Shown: one piece after another, positions 32,716 to 40,938 of the stretch
Numbering within the stretch: position 1 is the first letter of the stretch
Layout of the letters: each line of letters begins with the position of its first letter
Assembly (NCBI RefSeq): GCF_963422335.1
Contig: NZ_OY729424.1
Coordinates: 1,116,001-1,180,000, forward strand
Direction of reading: 5' to 3'
Length of the DNA: 64,000 nt
DNA from: an uncultured Roseateles sp.
Lineage (GTDB): Bacteria; Pseudomonadota; Gammaproteobacteria; Burkholderiales; Burkholderiaceae_C
Position numbers and translations under genes: made by a program
The notes under the pieces: model-generated
The model's input: the letters and a program-made list of their open reading frames with translations, nothing else
Database searches by the model: none
Told to the model about the DNA's origin: nothing

Positions 32716-33165
32716 ATGCAAGTCAGGTTCGAGATCGATGATTTTGGCGACGAGGCCGCCGCGCTGCAGGCCGTCAGTGACGGGCGCGCGCCCGAGGAGG
32801 CCGATCATCTGTGGGGCCGCATCGTGCTGGAGCATGCCGGCCAGCCGACCGTGGCGATCGAGGATGACCTGACGATGCTGGGCCTGGCCCTGTGCGTCGA
32901 TGTGCCGGCGGCGCTGCTGCGCGAGGGAAGGGCCGATCTGCGTTTGGTCGGCTGGCCGGGCGAGTACGCCTTTGTGGCCGACGCCGGCCATGTGCATCTG
33001 ACCGGCTCGCTCGACACTGACGCGACGCTGCCGCAGACCGAGCTGCAGCAGCAGCTGGGCGCCTGCGGCAAGCGCCTGGCTGCCTTCATCAACAAGCTTG
33101 CGGCGACCTGCCCGCAATACGCCTTCTCGGGCCAGGCCCTGGCCGCGAATCTGGCCAAGGCCTGA
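32716..33165 (+). CDS. Small acidic hypothetical protein; candidate partner/immunity protein
   Basis: A 149-residue acidic cytosolic protein starting MQVRFEIDDFGDEAAALQ, with alternating strand-like (HLWGRIVLEHAGQPTVAIED, GEYAFVADAGHVHLTG) and helical (LQQQLGACGKRLAAFINKL) stretches. There is no signal peptide or membrane helix. The start at 32716 has AAGGA upstream, 28 bases after the large gene, so the two are almost certainly co-transcribed. Size, acidity and position fit an immunity protein for a toxic C-terminal domain in the upstream gene, but I recognise no immunity family; it could equally be a chaperone or adaptor. Confidence 0.7.
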   Translation: MQVRFEIDDFGDEAAALQAVSDGRAPEEADHLWGRIVLEHAGQPTVAIEDDLTMLGLALCVDVPAALLREGRADLRLVGWPGEYAFVADAGHVHLTGSLDTDATLPQTELQQQLGACGKRLAAFINKLAATCPQYAFSGQALAANLAKA

Positions 33166-33178
33166 GGCCGGGGCCGCC

Positions 33179-35404
33179 TCAGTCCGACATCGTCGCCGTC
33201 GGGAAGAAGGGCAGGGCGCGCACGCGCGTGCCGCTGAGCCTGGCCCAGGCATTGGCCAGCGCCGGCGCAAAGGTCGGCACGCCCAGCTCGCCGACGCCGC
33301 CGATCGCTGTGCTGCGGTCGAGGTTGGCGGCCGTCGGCATGATGGTCACGCTCACGGTGGGCATCTCCTTGAGTCGCATCATGCGGTTGTTGTTGAAGTT
33401 CTTGGCCTGCGCCACGCCATTGCTGAAGGTCTGGCGGCCGTACAGCGTGGCATTCATCGCATGCACCACGCCGCCGATGATCTGTGCCTCCACCGAGCCC
33501 GGGTTGACGCTCAGGCCGCAGTCGATGGCCACCCAGACCCGGGTCACCCGTGGCCCGCCGTTGCTGCTGCCCACCTCGACCACCTGGGCCACGACGCTGT
33601 TGAAGGCGGTGCCGATGGCAATGCCACGCGCCGTGCCCGCCGGCGGCATGGCGCCCCAGCCGGCGGCGTTGGCGGCGGCCTCCAGCACGGCGATCCAGCG
33701 CGGGTCGGTCAAGCGGGCGCGGCGGAACTGGTAGGGGTCCTGGCCGCTGGCGGCGGCCAGCTCGTCCACCATCGACTCCACTGCGAAGGTATTGATCGAG
33801 GCGCCCACCGAGCGCCAGAAACCGACCGGTATCGGTGACGGGTGGCTGACCCACTCGGTGCGCCGCGCGCCGAAGCTGTAGGGCAGGGCCTGCGAGCCCT
33901 CGTAGGCCTGGCTGTCGCCGCTGGCGCCCAGCGGTACGCCGCGCTGGCCGAGTATCGACGGCGAGACATTGCGGTAGCTCCAGCCCATGACCTGGCCGGC
34001 GGTGTTCAGGCCGGCGCGGGCACGCACCAGGGCCATGGGCCGGTACTGGTCGTGGGTGAAGTCCTCCTCGCGCGGCCACATCAGCTTGACCGGGCGCTGC
34101 AGCGCCATGCCCACCTGCACCGCCTGGCTGATGAAGTCCAGCTCGGCCTTGCGGCCCAGGCCACCGCCGAGGAAGGTGGTGTGCAGGGTCACCCTGTCGG
34201 CGCCCAGACCGGTGAGGGCGCAGACCAGGCTCAGCGCCGACCTGGCCGATTGCGTCGGCGCCCAGAGTTCGCAGCGCTGCCCGGCCACGTAGTCGACCGT
34301 GCAGTTCAGCACCTCCATGCAGCCGTGGGACACATAGGGCAGGCTGTAGGTCGCCTCGATCACCTTGGCCGAGGTGTTGATCGCCGTGGCGGCATCGCCG
34401 GTGCTCTGCTCCACCGTGTACAGCGTGCCGGCCGGGTTGGTGCCGCCGGCCACATAGGGCGTGGGGCTGGCCATCAGCCGCTGGGCGTCACTGAGGAATT
34501 GCGCGCTGTTCAGGCTGGCGAGGTTGGCCGGCAGCGTCCACTTGACCGCCAGCCGCCTGGCTGCCTGCCAGGCGTCCCAGGTATTGCTGCCGACCACGGC
34601 CACGGCATTGACGTTGCCCACCGCCTCGGTGCCGCGCGCCGTGCCCGCCATCACCTTGGTGGGCACCACCGCCAGCATGCCCGAGGGTATGGCCGGCGTG
34701 CCGGCCAGCACGCCGCCGAAGCTGGGGCAGTGCTTGATCACCGCGTAGACCATATTGGGCACGCGCACGTCCAGGCCGTAGAGGGCACTGCCGTCGACCT
34801 TCATCGGGATGTCGGGCCGCGGCAGTGTCTTGCCTATGCAGGTGAACTGGGCCGCCGGCACCAGCGGTGCATTGGCCGGCGGCGGCAGCAGGGCGGCCGC
34901 AGCGGCCACCTGGCCGTAGCTCAGCGTCGCGCCGCTGGGCAGGTGGCGGATCTGGCCGTTGCTGACGGTGTAGCTGGAGCGCGAGCCGTCCCCGATGCGC
35001 GCCATCGCCGCGCTGACCAGCATCTCGCGGGCCGTCGCCCCGGCGTCGCGCAGCTTCCAGAAGTTGTTGCGCGTGACGCTGCTGCCCACGGTGTTGATGG
35101 CCGTGCCCACCGGGGCCGGATTGGCCAGTGTCGGCCCGCCCTGCACCAGCTTGACCCGGCCGGGATCGACCATCAGGTCTTCGCAGAGGATTTGCGCCAG
35201 GCCGGCGAAGGAGCCCTGGCCCATGTCGGAGGCGCCGACGGCGAGCTGGATGCTGTCGTCGCTGCCTACCGTCAGCCAGGCGTTCACGGCGGTGGTGGTG
35301 GCGGCGGCCTGGGCCGCGCGCTCGGGCAGGAACAGGCCCAGGGTCAGTCCGGTGCCGGCGCCGAGAAACTGACGGCGGTCGAGTGTGGGTGTGTTGATCA
35401 TCAT
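33179..35404 (-). CDS. Molybdopterin-binding subunit of a xanthine-dehydrogenase-family hydroxylase (IorB-like)
   Basis: A 741-residue large subunit of the isoquinoline-1-oxidoreductase type. A Tat-like signal, LDRRQFLGAGTGLTLGLF, shows the protein is exported folded with its cofactor. Molybdenum-cofactor-binding segments include VGASDMGQGSFAGLAQIL, FLGGGLGRKAE, GFWRSVGASINTFAVE and GGVGELGVPTFAPALANA. The reactive glutamate expected for the family lies in GGVGELGVP. It would hydroxylate an N-heteroaromatic or aldehyde substrate with water, passing electrons through the adjacent 2Fe-2S subunit. GGGAG precedes the start. Substrate is unknown. No cytochrome partner gene is adjacent. Confidence 0.9.
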   Translation of the reverse strand: MMINTPTLDRRQFLGAGTGLTLGLFLPERAAQAAATTTAVNAWLTVGSDDSIQLAVGASDMGQGSFAGLAQILCEDLMVDPGRVKLVQGGPTLANPAPVGTAINTVGSSVTRNNFWKLRDAGATAREMLVSAAMARIGDGSRSSYTVSNGQIRHLPSGATLSYGQVAAAAALLPPPANAPLVPAAQFTCIGKTLPRPDIPMKVDGSALYGLDVRVPNMVYAVIKHCPSFGGVLAGTPAIPSGMLAVVPTKVMAGTARGTEAVGNVNAVAVVGSNTWDAWQAARRLAVKWTLPANLASLNSAQFLSDAQRLMASPTPYVAGGTNPAGTLYTVEQSTGDAATAINTSAKVIEATYSLPYVSHGCMEVLNCTVDYVAGQRCELWAPTQSARSALSLVCALTGLGADRVTLHTTFLGGGLGRKAELDFISQAVQVGMALQRPVKLMWPREEDFTHDQYRPMALVRARAGLNTAGQVMGWSYRNVSPSILGQRGVPLGASGDSQAYEGSQALPYSFGARRTEWVSHPSPIPVGFWRSVGASINTFAVESMVDELAAASGQDPYQFRRARLTDPRWIAVLEAAANAAGWGAMPPAGTARGIAIGTAFNSVVAQVVEVGSSNGGPRVTRVWVAIDCGLSVNPGSVEAQIIGGVVHAMNATLYGRQTFSNGVAQAKNFNNNRMMRLKEMPTVSVTIMPTAANLDRSTAIGGVGELGVPTFAPALANAWARLSGTRVRALPFFPTATMSD

Positions 35405-35416
35405 GGCGGCTCCCGT

Positions 35417-35857
35417 TCAAAGGCCGGTGACGGCCTGCTTGATGCGCTGGTAGGTGCCGCAGACGCAGAGGTTGTTGATCTCGTTGGCAATCTCCTTGCC
35501 GTGGTGGCCCGCCTGCATCGCGCCGGCCACCGACATCAGCATGCCCGACTGGCAGTAGCCGCATTGCGGCACCTGGTGGGCGATCCAGGCCTTCTGCGCC
35601 GGGTGGCTGCGGTCGGCGGACAGGCCCTCGATGGTGGTGATGCGCTTGCCCGCGGCGGACGACACATCGATGTCGCAGGACTTTTCGGGCTGGCCGTTGA
35701 CCAGCACGGTGCAGGCGCCGCAGATCTCGATGCCGCAACCGTATTTGGTGCCGGTCAGGCCTATCAGGTCGCGCAGCACCCACAGCAGGGGCATCTCGGC
35801 GCTGTTGACCGTGACGACATGGTCGCGGCCGTTCACATTCAGGGTGTAGCTGGGCAT
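35417..35857 (-). CDS. 2Fe-2S subunit of the same hydroxylase (IorA-like)
   Basis: A 146-residue ferredoxin-like subunit. The plant-type 2Fe-2S cluster ligands lie in GCGIEICGACTVLVNG with C61 later, and the second cluster in CGYCQSGMLM and CVCGTYQRI. This is the small subunit that carries electrons from the molybdenum site in the IorA/CoxS family. The start at 35857 is set by AAGGAGC and by the conserved opening MPSYTLNVNG; the frame extends upstream without support. It precedes the large subunit by 12 bases and the two must be co-transcribed. The protein has no signal of its own, consistent with hitch-hiking export on the Tat-signal partner. Confidence 0.92.
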   Translation of the reverse strand: MPSYTLNVNGRDHVVTVNSAEMPLLWVLRDLIGLTGTKYGCGIEICGACTVLVNGQPEKSCDIDVSSAAGKRITTIEGLSADRSHPAQKAWIAHQVPQCGYCQSGMLMSVAGAMQAGHHGKEIANEINNLCVCGTYQRIKQAVTGL

Positions 35858-35934
35858 CTCGCGCTCCTTGCCCGGGCCTGGGACGGCACCCGGGACGGTC
35901 AGGGTTTCAGAGGAGTGCCAGCTTAAAAGTGCCT

Positions 35935-35948
35935 CAACCTTAAGGTTG
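35935..35948. promoter_or_regulatory. Perfect 14-bp palindrome upstream of the iorAB-like genes
   Basis: CAACCTTAAGGTTG is its own reverse complement. It lies 78 bases before the small-subunit start, in the 127-base gap after the LysR gene. It looks like an operator, possibly of MerR type by resemblance; the cognate regulator is not evident. Confidence 0.45.
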
Positions 35949-35984
35949 TTCAGCTTTGTAATCGAGCGGGAACTTGTGGCGCCA

Positions 35985-36908
35985 TCACCAGCCGCCGTAG
36001 TTGCCGCCGGCGTCCTCGCGCCGGGGCTTGAAGCCGTCGAGCATGAAGTCCACCAGCGCACGGGTCTTGGCCGACAGGTGGTGCTTGGTCGGGAACACCA
36101 GGTAGATGTCGGCCGGCGGCAGGCTCCAGTCCGGCAGCACCAGGCGCAGCCGGCCCGAGCGCAGATAGGGCGCGGCGTCCCATTGCGAGCGCAGGAGGAT
36201 GCCCTGGCCGTCCAGCGCCCAGCCCAGGGCCGCCTCGCCGTCATTGCTGCTCAGCGGGCCGCGCACCTTGACGGTCTCCTGTTTCGCGCCGGCACGCAGA
36301 TGCCAGGTGCCATAGGTCTCGTCGCTCTCGCGCAGGAAGATGCAGCGGTGCTGCTGCAGCTCGCGCGGCGTGGCCGGCTCGCCGGCCAGCTTCAGATAGG
36401 CGGGAGCGGCGCACAGCACGCGGCGGTTGGGGGCCAGCAGCCGGGCGGTCAGCCGCGCGTCGGGCAGCTCGCCCAGGCGCACCGAGGCGTCGAAACCCTG
36501 CTCGACCAGATTCACCGGCCGGTCCGTCAAGTGCAGCTGCACCTCGACCTCGGGGAAAGCCCGGGAGAACTTCGACAGCATCGGTGCGATGTGCTGGCGG
36601 CCGAAACCCAGGGTGGCGTTGATCTTCAGCAGGCCCTTGGGCGTGGCGCGCGAGCCGGCCACCTGGTGCTCCAGCGCATCGAGCTCGGCCAGCACCCGCG
36701 TGCCCTCGACCAGATAGGTCTCGCCCTCGGGCGTCAGGCTGATGCGCCGGGTGGTGCGGTGCAACAGCCGCACGCCCAACCGCGCCTCCAGCGCCGACAG
36801 CCGCTTGCTCACCGAGGGCGGCGTCACGCCCATCTCCTGCGCCGCCGCGGCCAGGCTGCCGCGCTTCATCAGCAGCACGAAGAAGCTCAGGTCGGAGAAG
36901 GCATCCAT
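35985..36908 (-). CDS. LysR-family transcriptional regulator
   Basis: A 307-residue LysR regulator. The winged helix-turn-helix occupies residues 1-60 (FVLLMKRGSLAAAAQEMGVT, PSVSKRLSALEARLGVRLL, RTTRRISLTPEGE) and the periplasmic-binding-like effector domain follows (GLLKINATLGFGRQHIAP, PVNLVEQGFDASVRLGELPD), which is the CrgA/AaeR-like subgroup. It is divergent from the Bug/dehalogenase/leuCD operon, 91 bases away, and upstream of the iorAB-like genes on the same strand. Divergent LysR genes usually control the neighbour, so the plus-strand operon is the more likely target. Confidence 0.9.
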   Translation of the reverse strand: MDAFSDLSFFVLLMKRGSLAAAAQEMGVTPPSVSKRLSALEARLGVRLLHRTTRRISLTPEGETYLVEGTRVLAELDALEHQVAGSRATPKGLLKINATLGFGRQHIAPMLSKFSRAFPEVEVQLHLTDRPVNLVEQGFDASVRLGELPDARLTARLLAPNRRVLCAAPAYLKLAGEPATPRELQQHRCIFLRESDETYGTWHLRAGAKQETVKVRGPLSSNDGEAALGWALDGQGILLRSQWDAAPYLRSGRLRLVLPDWSLPPADIYLVFPTKHHLSAKTRALVDFMLDGFKPRREDAGGNYGGW

Positions 36909-36999
36909 AGGTGAATCAAAGGCACGAATGAATTGTCGATGGCGACATTATGTTGCGGCCGCGCACGACTACGATGCAAGCACCCCATTGGAGACAGCC

Positions 37000-37965
37000 A
37001 TGATTCTTCGCCGCAACCTGCTGCTGACCGCCGGCCTGCTCGCCCTGGCGCTGAGTGCCCGCGCCCAGACCTACCCCGACCACAGCATCAAGCTGATCGT
37101 CCCCTACGCGCCCGGTGGCAGCGCCGACATCGCCGCTCGGCTGATCACCGACGAGTGGAGCAAGGCGCTGGGCCAGACGGTGTTCATCGAGAACAAGGCC
37201 GGCGCCGGCGGCAATATCGGCATGGACGCGGTGGCCAAGTCGGCACCGGACGGCTACACGATAGGCCTGCAGACCGTCTCGCTGGCGATCAACCCGGCGC
37301 TGTTCGCCAAGATGCCTTACGACACCTTGAAGGATCTGGCCTCGGTGGGCATGGTCGCCAGCTCGCAGCATGTGCTGGTCGTCAACAACGAGGTGCCGGC
37401 CAGGAACATCAAGGAGCTGATCGCCCTGCTGAAGGCGCAGCCGGGCAAGTTCACCTACGGCTCGGCCGGCAGCGGCAGCACCTTTCATATGTCGGCCGAG
37501 CTTTTCAAGGCGGTGGCCGGCGTGCCCATCGTGCACATTCCCTACCGCGGCGGCGGCCCGGCCTTGACCGACACGATGGCCGGCGTTGTCAATATGAGCT
37601 TTCCGGTGCTGTCGGCCGCGCAGCAGCATGTGGCCGTGGGCAAGCTGCGCGCCTTGGGCGTGACCGGCTCGCAGCGCTCGCCGCTGATGCCCACCGTGCC
37701 GACGATTGCCGAGGCCGGCCTGCCCGGCTACAGCTTCGAAACCTGGTTCATGATCGTGGCACCCGCCGGCACGCCCAAGCCCGCCATCGACAAGCTCAAC
37801 ACCGCGCTGAACCAGGCGCTGGGCGCCGCCGCACTGAAGGAGCGCATGGGCAAGGAGGGCTTCGAGCCCACGCCCTCGACGCCGGCGCAAGCCCGTGCCA
37901 AGCTGGTGAAGGAGTTGCCGCAATGGGCCAAGCTGGTCAAGGAACGCGGCATCACGGTGGAGTGA
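37000..37965 (+). CDS. Bug-family (TctC) periplasmic solute-binding protein
   Basis: A 321-residue binding protein with a signal peptide ending ALSARAQ. Family signatures are IKLIVPYAPGGSADIAAR (first ligand loop), GAGGNIGMDAVAKSAPDGY and GSAGSGSTFHMSAELFK (second loop), VPIVHIPYRGGGPALTD. Bug proteins bind carboxylates such as citrate, nicotinate, aspartate or phthalates, and some feed TctAB transporters or sensing. No tctA or tctB is nearby. The start at 37000 has GGAGA upstream. It heads an operon with a dehalogenase-like hydrolase, leuC and leuD, so its ligand is probably the substrate of that pathway, perhaps a short halogenated or hydroxylated acid. Confidence 0.92.
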   Translation: MILRRNLLLTAGLLALALSARAQTYPDHSIKLIVPYAPGGSADIAARLITDEWSKALGQTVFIENKAGAGGNIGMDAVAKSAPDGYTIGLQTVSLAINPALFAKMPYDTLKDLASVGMVASSQHVLVVNNEVPARNIKELIALLKAQPGKFTYGSAGSGSTFHMSAELFKAVAGVPIVHIPYRGGGPALTDTMAGVVNMSFPVLSAAQQHVAVGKLRALGVTGSQRSPLMPTVPTIAEAGLPGYSFETWFMIVAPAGTPKPAIDKLNTALNQALGAAALKERMGKEGFEPTPSTPAQARAKLVKELPQWAKLVKERGITVE

Positions 37966-37973
37966 ACAACGCC

Positions 37974-38885
37974 ATGAACACGAACTTGCAGGATCTGCTG
38001 CCGGGCTTCGAGCACCGTCTGGTGTCGGTAGACGAGGGCGTCCAGATTGCGGCCTCGATCGGTGGCTCGGGCCCGCCGCTGCTGCTGCTGCACGGCCACC
38101 CGCAGACGCGGGCGATCTGGCACCGCGTCGTGCCCGAGCTGCTGAAGCACTTCACCGTCGTTGCGGCCGATCTGCGCGGCTATGGCGATTCATCGAAACC
38201 GTTGGGTGCGGCCGATCACGGTAACTACGCCAAGCGGGTGATGGCGCAGGACCAGCTGGCGCTGATGCAGGCCCTGGGCTTCAGCCGCTTCGATGTGCTG
38301 GCCCATGACCGCGGCGCCCGCGTCGCCCACCGGCTGGCGCAGGACCATCCGCAGGCGGTGCGCGCTATGGTGCTGCTGGACATTGCGCCGACCTTGGCGA
38401 TGTACCAGCAGACCAGCGAGGCCTTTGCCCGCGCCTATTGGCACTGGTTCTTCCTGATCCAGAAGGCGCCCATGCCCGAGCGGCTGATCGCCGCCGACCC
38501 CGCGGCCTATGTGCTGGAGGTGATGGGCAACCGCAGCGCCGGCCTGGCGCCGTTCGATCCTCGCGCCCTGGCCGAGTACCAGCGCTGCCTGGCCCTGCAC
38601 GGCACGGGCCACGGCATTTGCGAGGACTACCGCGCCGCCGCCGGCATCGACCTGGAACACGACCGCGCCGACCGCGAGGCCGGGCGGATGCTGCAGGTGC
38701 CGCTGCTGGTGCTTTGGGGCGTGCAGGGCGTGGTCCATCAATGCTTCAAGCCGCTCGATGAGTGGCGCTTGGTCGCCAGCGATGTCCGGGGCCAGGCCTT
38801 GCCCTGCGGCCATTACGTGGCCGAGGAGGCGCCCGAGGCGCTGCTGGCCCAGGCACTGCCTTTCTTGATCCAGGATCTGCCATGA
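37974..38885 (+). CDS. Fluoroacetate/haloacetate dehalogenase-like alpha/beta hydrolase
   Basis: A 303-residue alpha/beta hydrolase that closely follows fluoroacetate dehalogenase. The nucleophile is D112 in LAHDRGARVAHR, with the carboxylate-binding arginines R113 and R116; the acid is D136 in VLLDIAPT and the base H280 in CGHYVAEEAPE. The halide pocket H157 and W158 lies in YWHWFFLIQ, and Y219 in CEDYRA. The oxyanion loop is HGHPQTRAIWHRV. These enzymes release halide from haloacetates in the cytoplasm. Whether it truly takes haloacetate or a related acid is not proven; the neighbouring Bug, leuC and leuD genes point to a small acid. The stop overlaps leuC as ATGA. Confidence 0.82.
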   Translation: MNTNLQDLLPGFEHRLVSVDEGVQIAASIGGSGPPLLLLHGHPQTRAIWHRVVPELLKHFTVVAADLRGYGDSSKPLGAADHGNYAKRVMAQDQLALMQALGFSRFDVLAHDRGARVAHRLAQDHPQAVRAMVLLDIAPTLAMYQQTSEAFARAYWHWFFLIQKAPMPERLIAADPAAYVLEVMGNRSAGLAPFDPRALAEYQRCLALHGTGHGICEDYRAAAGIDLEHDRADREAGRMLQVPLLVLWGVQGVVHQCFKPLDEWRLVASDVRGQALPCGHYVAEEAPEALLAQALPFLIQDLP

Positions 38886-40300
38886 CTTCACCGAAAACGC
38901 TGTACCGCAAGCTGGTCGAAGCGCACACCGTCGCGACCCTGGACGCGCAGAACGTGCTGCTGTTCTGCGATCTGCATCTGATGAACGAGTACACCAGCCC
39001 CCAGGCCTTTGCCGGCCTGCACGAGCAGGGCCGTGGCGTGCTCGTGCCGGGGCAGAACGTGGCCGTGGTGAGCCACATCATCCCGACCCATCCGGTCAAG
39101 ATCCGCGTCATCGCCGATCCGCCGTCGGCGCTGCAGGCCAGCAATCTGAAGCTCAATTGCGAGCGTCACGGCATTCCGCTGTTCGATACCAATGACGCGC
39201 TGCAGGGCATCGAACATGTGGTCTCGCCCGAGCTGGGCATGATACGCCCCGGCATGGTGGTGATCTGCGGCGACAGCCACACCACCACCTACGGCGCCCT
39301 CGGTGCCCTGGGCTTCGGCATCGGCACCTCCGAGGTCGAACATGTGCTGGCCACGCAGACCCTGGTCTACCGCCTCGCGCAGGACATGCGCATCCAGGTC
39401 GACGGCCGGCTGCCGCCGGGCACGACGGCCAAGGATCTGATCTTGATGATCATCAGCCGCATCGGCGCCCAGGGCGCACGCGGTTATGTGGTCGAGTTCT
39501 GCGGCACGGCCATCAGCGCGCTGAGCGTCGAGGCCCGCTTCACGCTGTGCAATATGGCGGTGGAGGCCGGCGCGCGCGGCGCGCTGATCGCCCCCGATGC
39601 CACGGCAATTGACTACGTGCTGGAGCGAGCCACCGACATCACCGGCGCCTGGCGCGAACAGGCGCTGGCCGCCTGGGCGCTGCTGCACAGCGATGCCGGC
39701 GCGGTGTTCGACATCGAGCACCGCTTCAACGCCAGCGAGGTCGTGCCCTATGTGACCTGGGGCACCAGCCCGGACCAGGCCGTGGCTATCACCGGCCATG
39801 TACCCGATCCCATGGCACAAGCCGAGGGCGTGGCGCGGCAGAGCGCCGAGCAGGCGCTGCGCTACACGGGCCTGAGCGCGGGCGCGCCGCTCGAAGGCCT
39901 GGCCATCCAGCATGTCTTCATCGGCTCCTGCACCAATGCGCGCATCGAGGATTTGCGGGCGGTGGCCGAGATCGTGCGCGGGCGCCGGGTCGCGCCGTCG
40001 GTGCGGGCGATGGTCGTGCCCGGTTCGGGCCGTGTGAAGGCCCAGGCCGAGGCCGAAGGCATTGCCGATCTGCTGCTGGCCGCCGGCTTCGAGTGGCGCC
40101 AGCCCGGCTGCTCGATGTGCCTGGCGATGAATGACGATGTGCTGGCGCCCGGCGTGCGCTGCGCGTCCACCACCAACCGCAACTTCGAGGGCCGCCAGGG
40201 CCGCGGCGCGATCACCCACCTGATGAGTCCGGCCATGGCCGCCGCCGCCGCGATCACCGGCCATCTGACCGATGTGCGCCACCTGGAGGCTTTGACATGA
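38882..40300 (+). CDS. leuC: Aconitase-family dehydratase large subunit (LeuC-type)
   Basis: A 472-residue large subunit of a 3-isopropylmalate-dehydratase-type enzyme. The 4Fe-4S ligands are C350 in IGSCTNARIEDLR and C410, C413 in QPGCSMCLAMN. GDSHTTTYGALGALGFGIGT and STTNRNFEGRQG are family signatures. With LeuD it isomerises or dehydrates a hydroxy-acid. Its place after a dehalogenase-like gene and a Bug protein, with no leuB or leuA, suggests that it acts on another substrate, such as a malate or homocitrate analogue, rather than in leucine synthesis. It overlaps the hydrolase stop (ATGA), and its own stop overlaps leuD (ATGA). Confidence 0.9.
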   Translation: MTSPKTLYRKLVEAHTVATLDAQNVLLFCDLHLMNEYTSPQAFAGLHEQGRGVLVPGQNVAVVSHIIPTHPVKIRVIADPPSALQASNLKLNCERHGIPLFDTNDALQGIEHVVSPELGMIRPGMVVICGDSHTTTYGALGALGFGIGTSEVEHVLATQTLVYRLAQDMRIQVDGRLPPGTTAKDLILMIISRIGAQGARGYVVEFCGTAISALSVEARFTLCNMAVEAGARGALIAPDATAIDYVLERATDITGAWREQALAAWALLHSDAGAVFDIEHRFNASEVVPYVTWGTSPDQAVAITGHVPDPMAQAEGVARQSAEQALRYTGLSAGAPLEGLAIQHVFIGSCTNARIEDLRAVAEIVRGRRVAPSVRAMVVPGSGRVKAQAEAEGIADLLLAAGFEWRQPGCSMCLAMNDDVLAPGVRCASTTNRNFEGRQGRGAITHLMSPAMAAAAAITGHLTDVRHLEALT

Positions 40301-40938
40301 GCGATTCGACATCCATCGCCGGCGTGGCCGCGCCGCTGCCGCTGGCCAATCTCGACACCGACCAGATCATGCCCAAGCAGTTCCTGCGCGGCATCGACAA
40401 AAAGGGCCTGGCCCAGGGCCTGCTGTACGACCTGCGCTTCGATGGCGAGGGCCGCGCCCGCCCCGACTTCGTGCTGAACCGGCCCGCGTTTGCCGCCACG
40501 CGCATGCTGATTGCCGGTGCCAATTTCGGCTGCGGATCGAGCCGTGAGCATGCCGTCTGGGGGCTGCAGCAATACGGCATCGAAGCGGTGATCGCGCCGA
40601 GCTTCGGCGAGATCTTCTACTCGAATGCGATGAACAACCGGTTGCTGCTGGTGATGCTGGCGCCGGACCAAGTGCAGGCGCTGATCGACGAGGCGCAGGC
40701 CGCCGTCGAGCCCTTGCAGATCGCCATCGACCTGCAAACGATGACGCTGCAAAGTCCGGCGCTGCAAGCGAGCTTCAACCTGGCCGAGCGCCACCGCCGC
40801 ATGTTCCTCGAGGGGCTGGACATGATTGGCGCGTCGCTGAGCTATCGGGATCAGATCGAGGCCTTTGCCGCGCGCCACTGGGCCGCCCAGCCCTGGTTGC
40901 GCGATGTGGCGCGGGTCACCACCGAGCGCCTGCGCTGA
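40297..40938 (+). CDS. leuD: Aconitase-family dehydratase small subunit (LeuD-type)
   Basis: A 213-residue small subunit, the swivelling domain of 3-isopropylmalate-dehydratase-type enzymes. LANLDTDQIMPKQFL and GANFGCGSSREHAVWGLQ are the diagnostic segments, followed by VIAPSFGEIFYSNAMNN. It pairs with the LeuC-type subunit immediately upstream and shares its uncertainty of substrate. Its start overlaps leuC as ATGA, so the subunits are translationally coupled. The stop abuts the stop of the convergent response-regulator gene with no bases between, which places the end of this operon there. Confidence 0.92.
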   Translation: MSDSTSIAGVAAPLPLANLDTDQIMPKQFLRGIDKKGLAQGLLYDLRFDGEGRARPDFVLNRPAFAATRMLIAGANFGCGSSREHAVWGLQQYGIEAVIAPSFGEIFYSNAMNNRLLLVMLAPDQVQALIDEAQAAVEPLQIAIDLQTMTLQSPALQASFNLAERHRRMFLEGLDMIGASLSYRDQIEAFAARHWAAQPWLRDVARVTTERLR

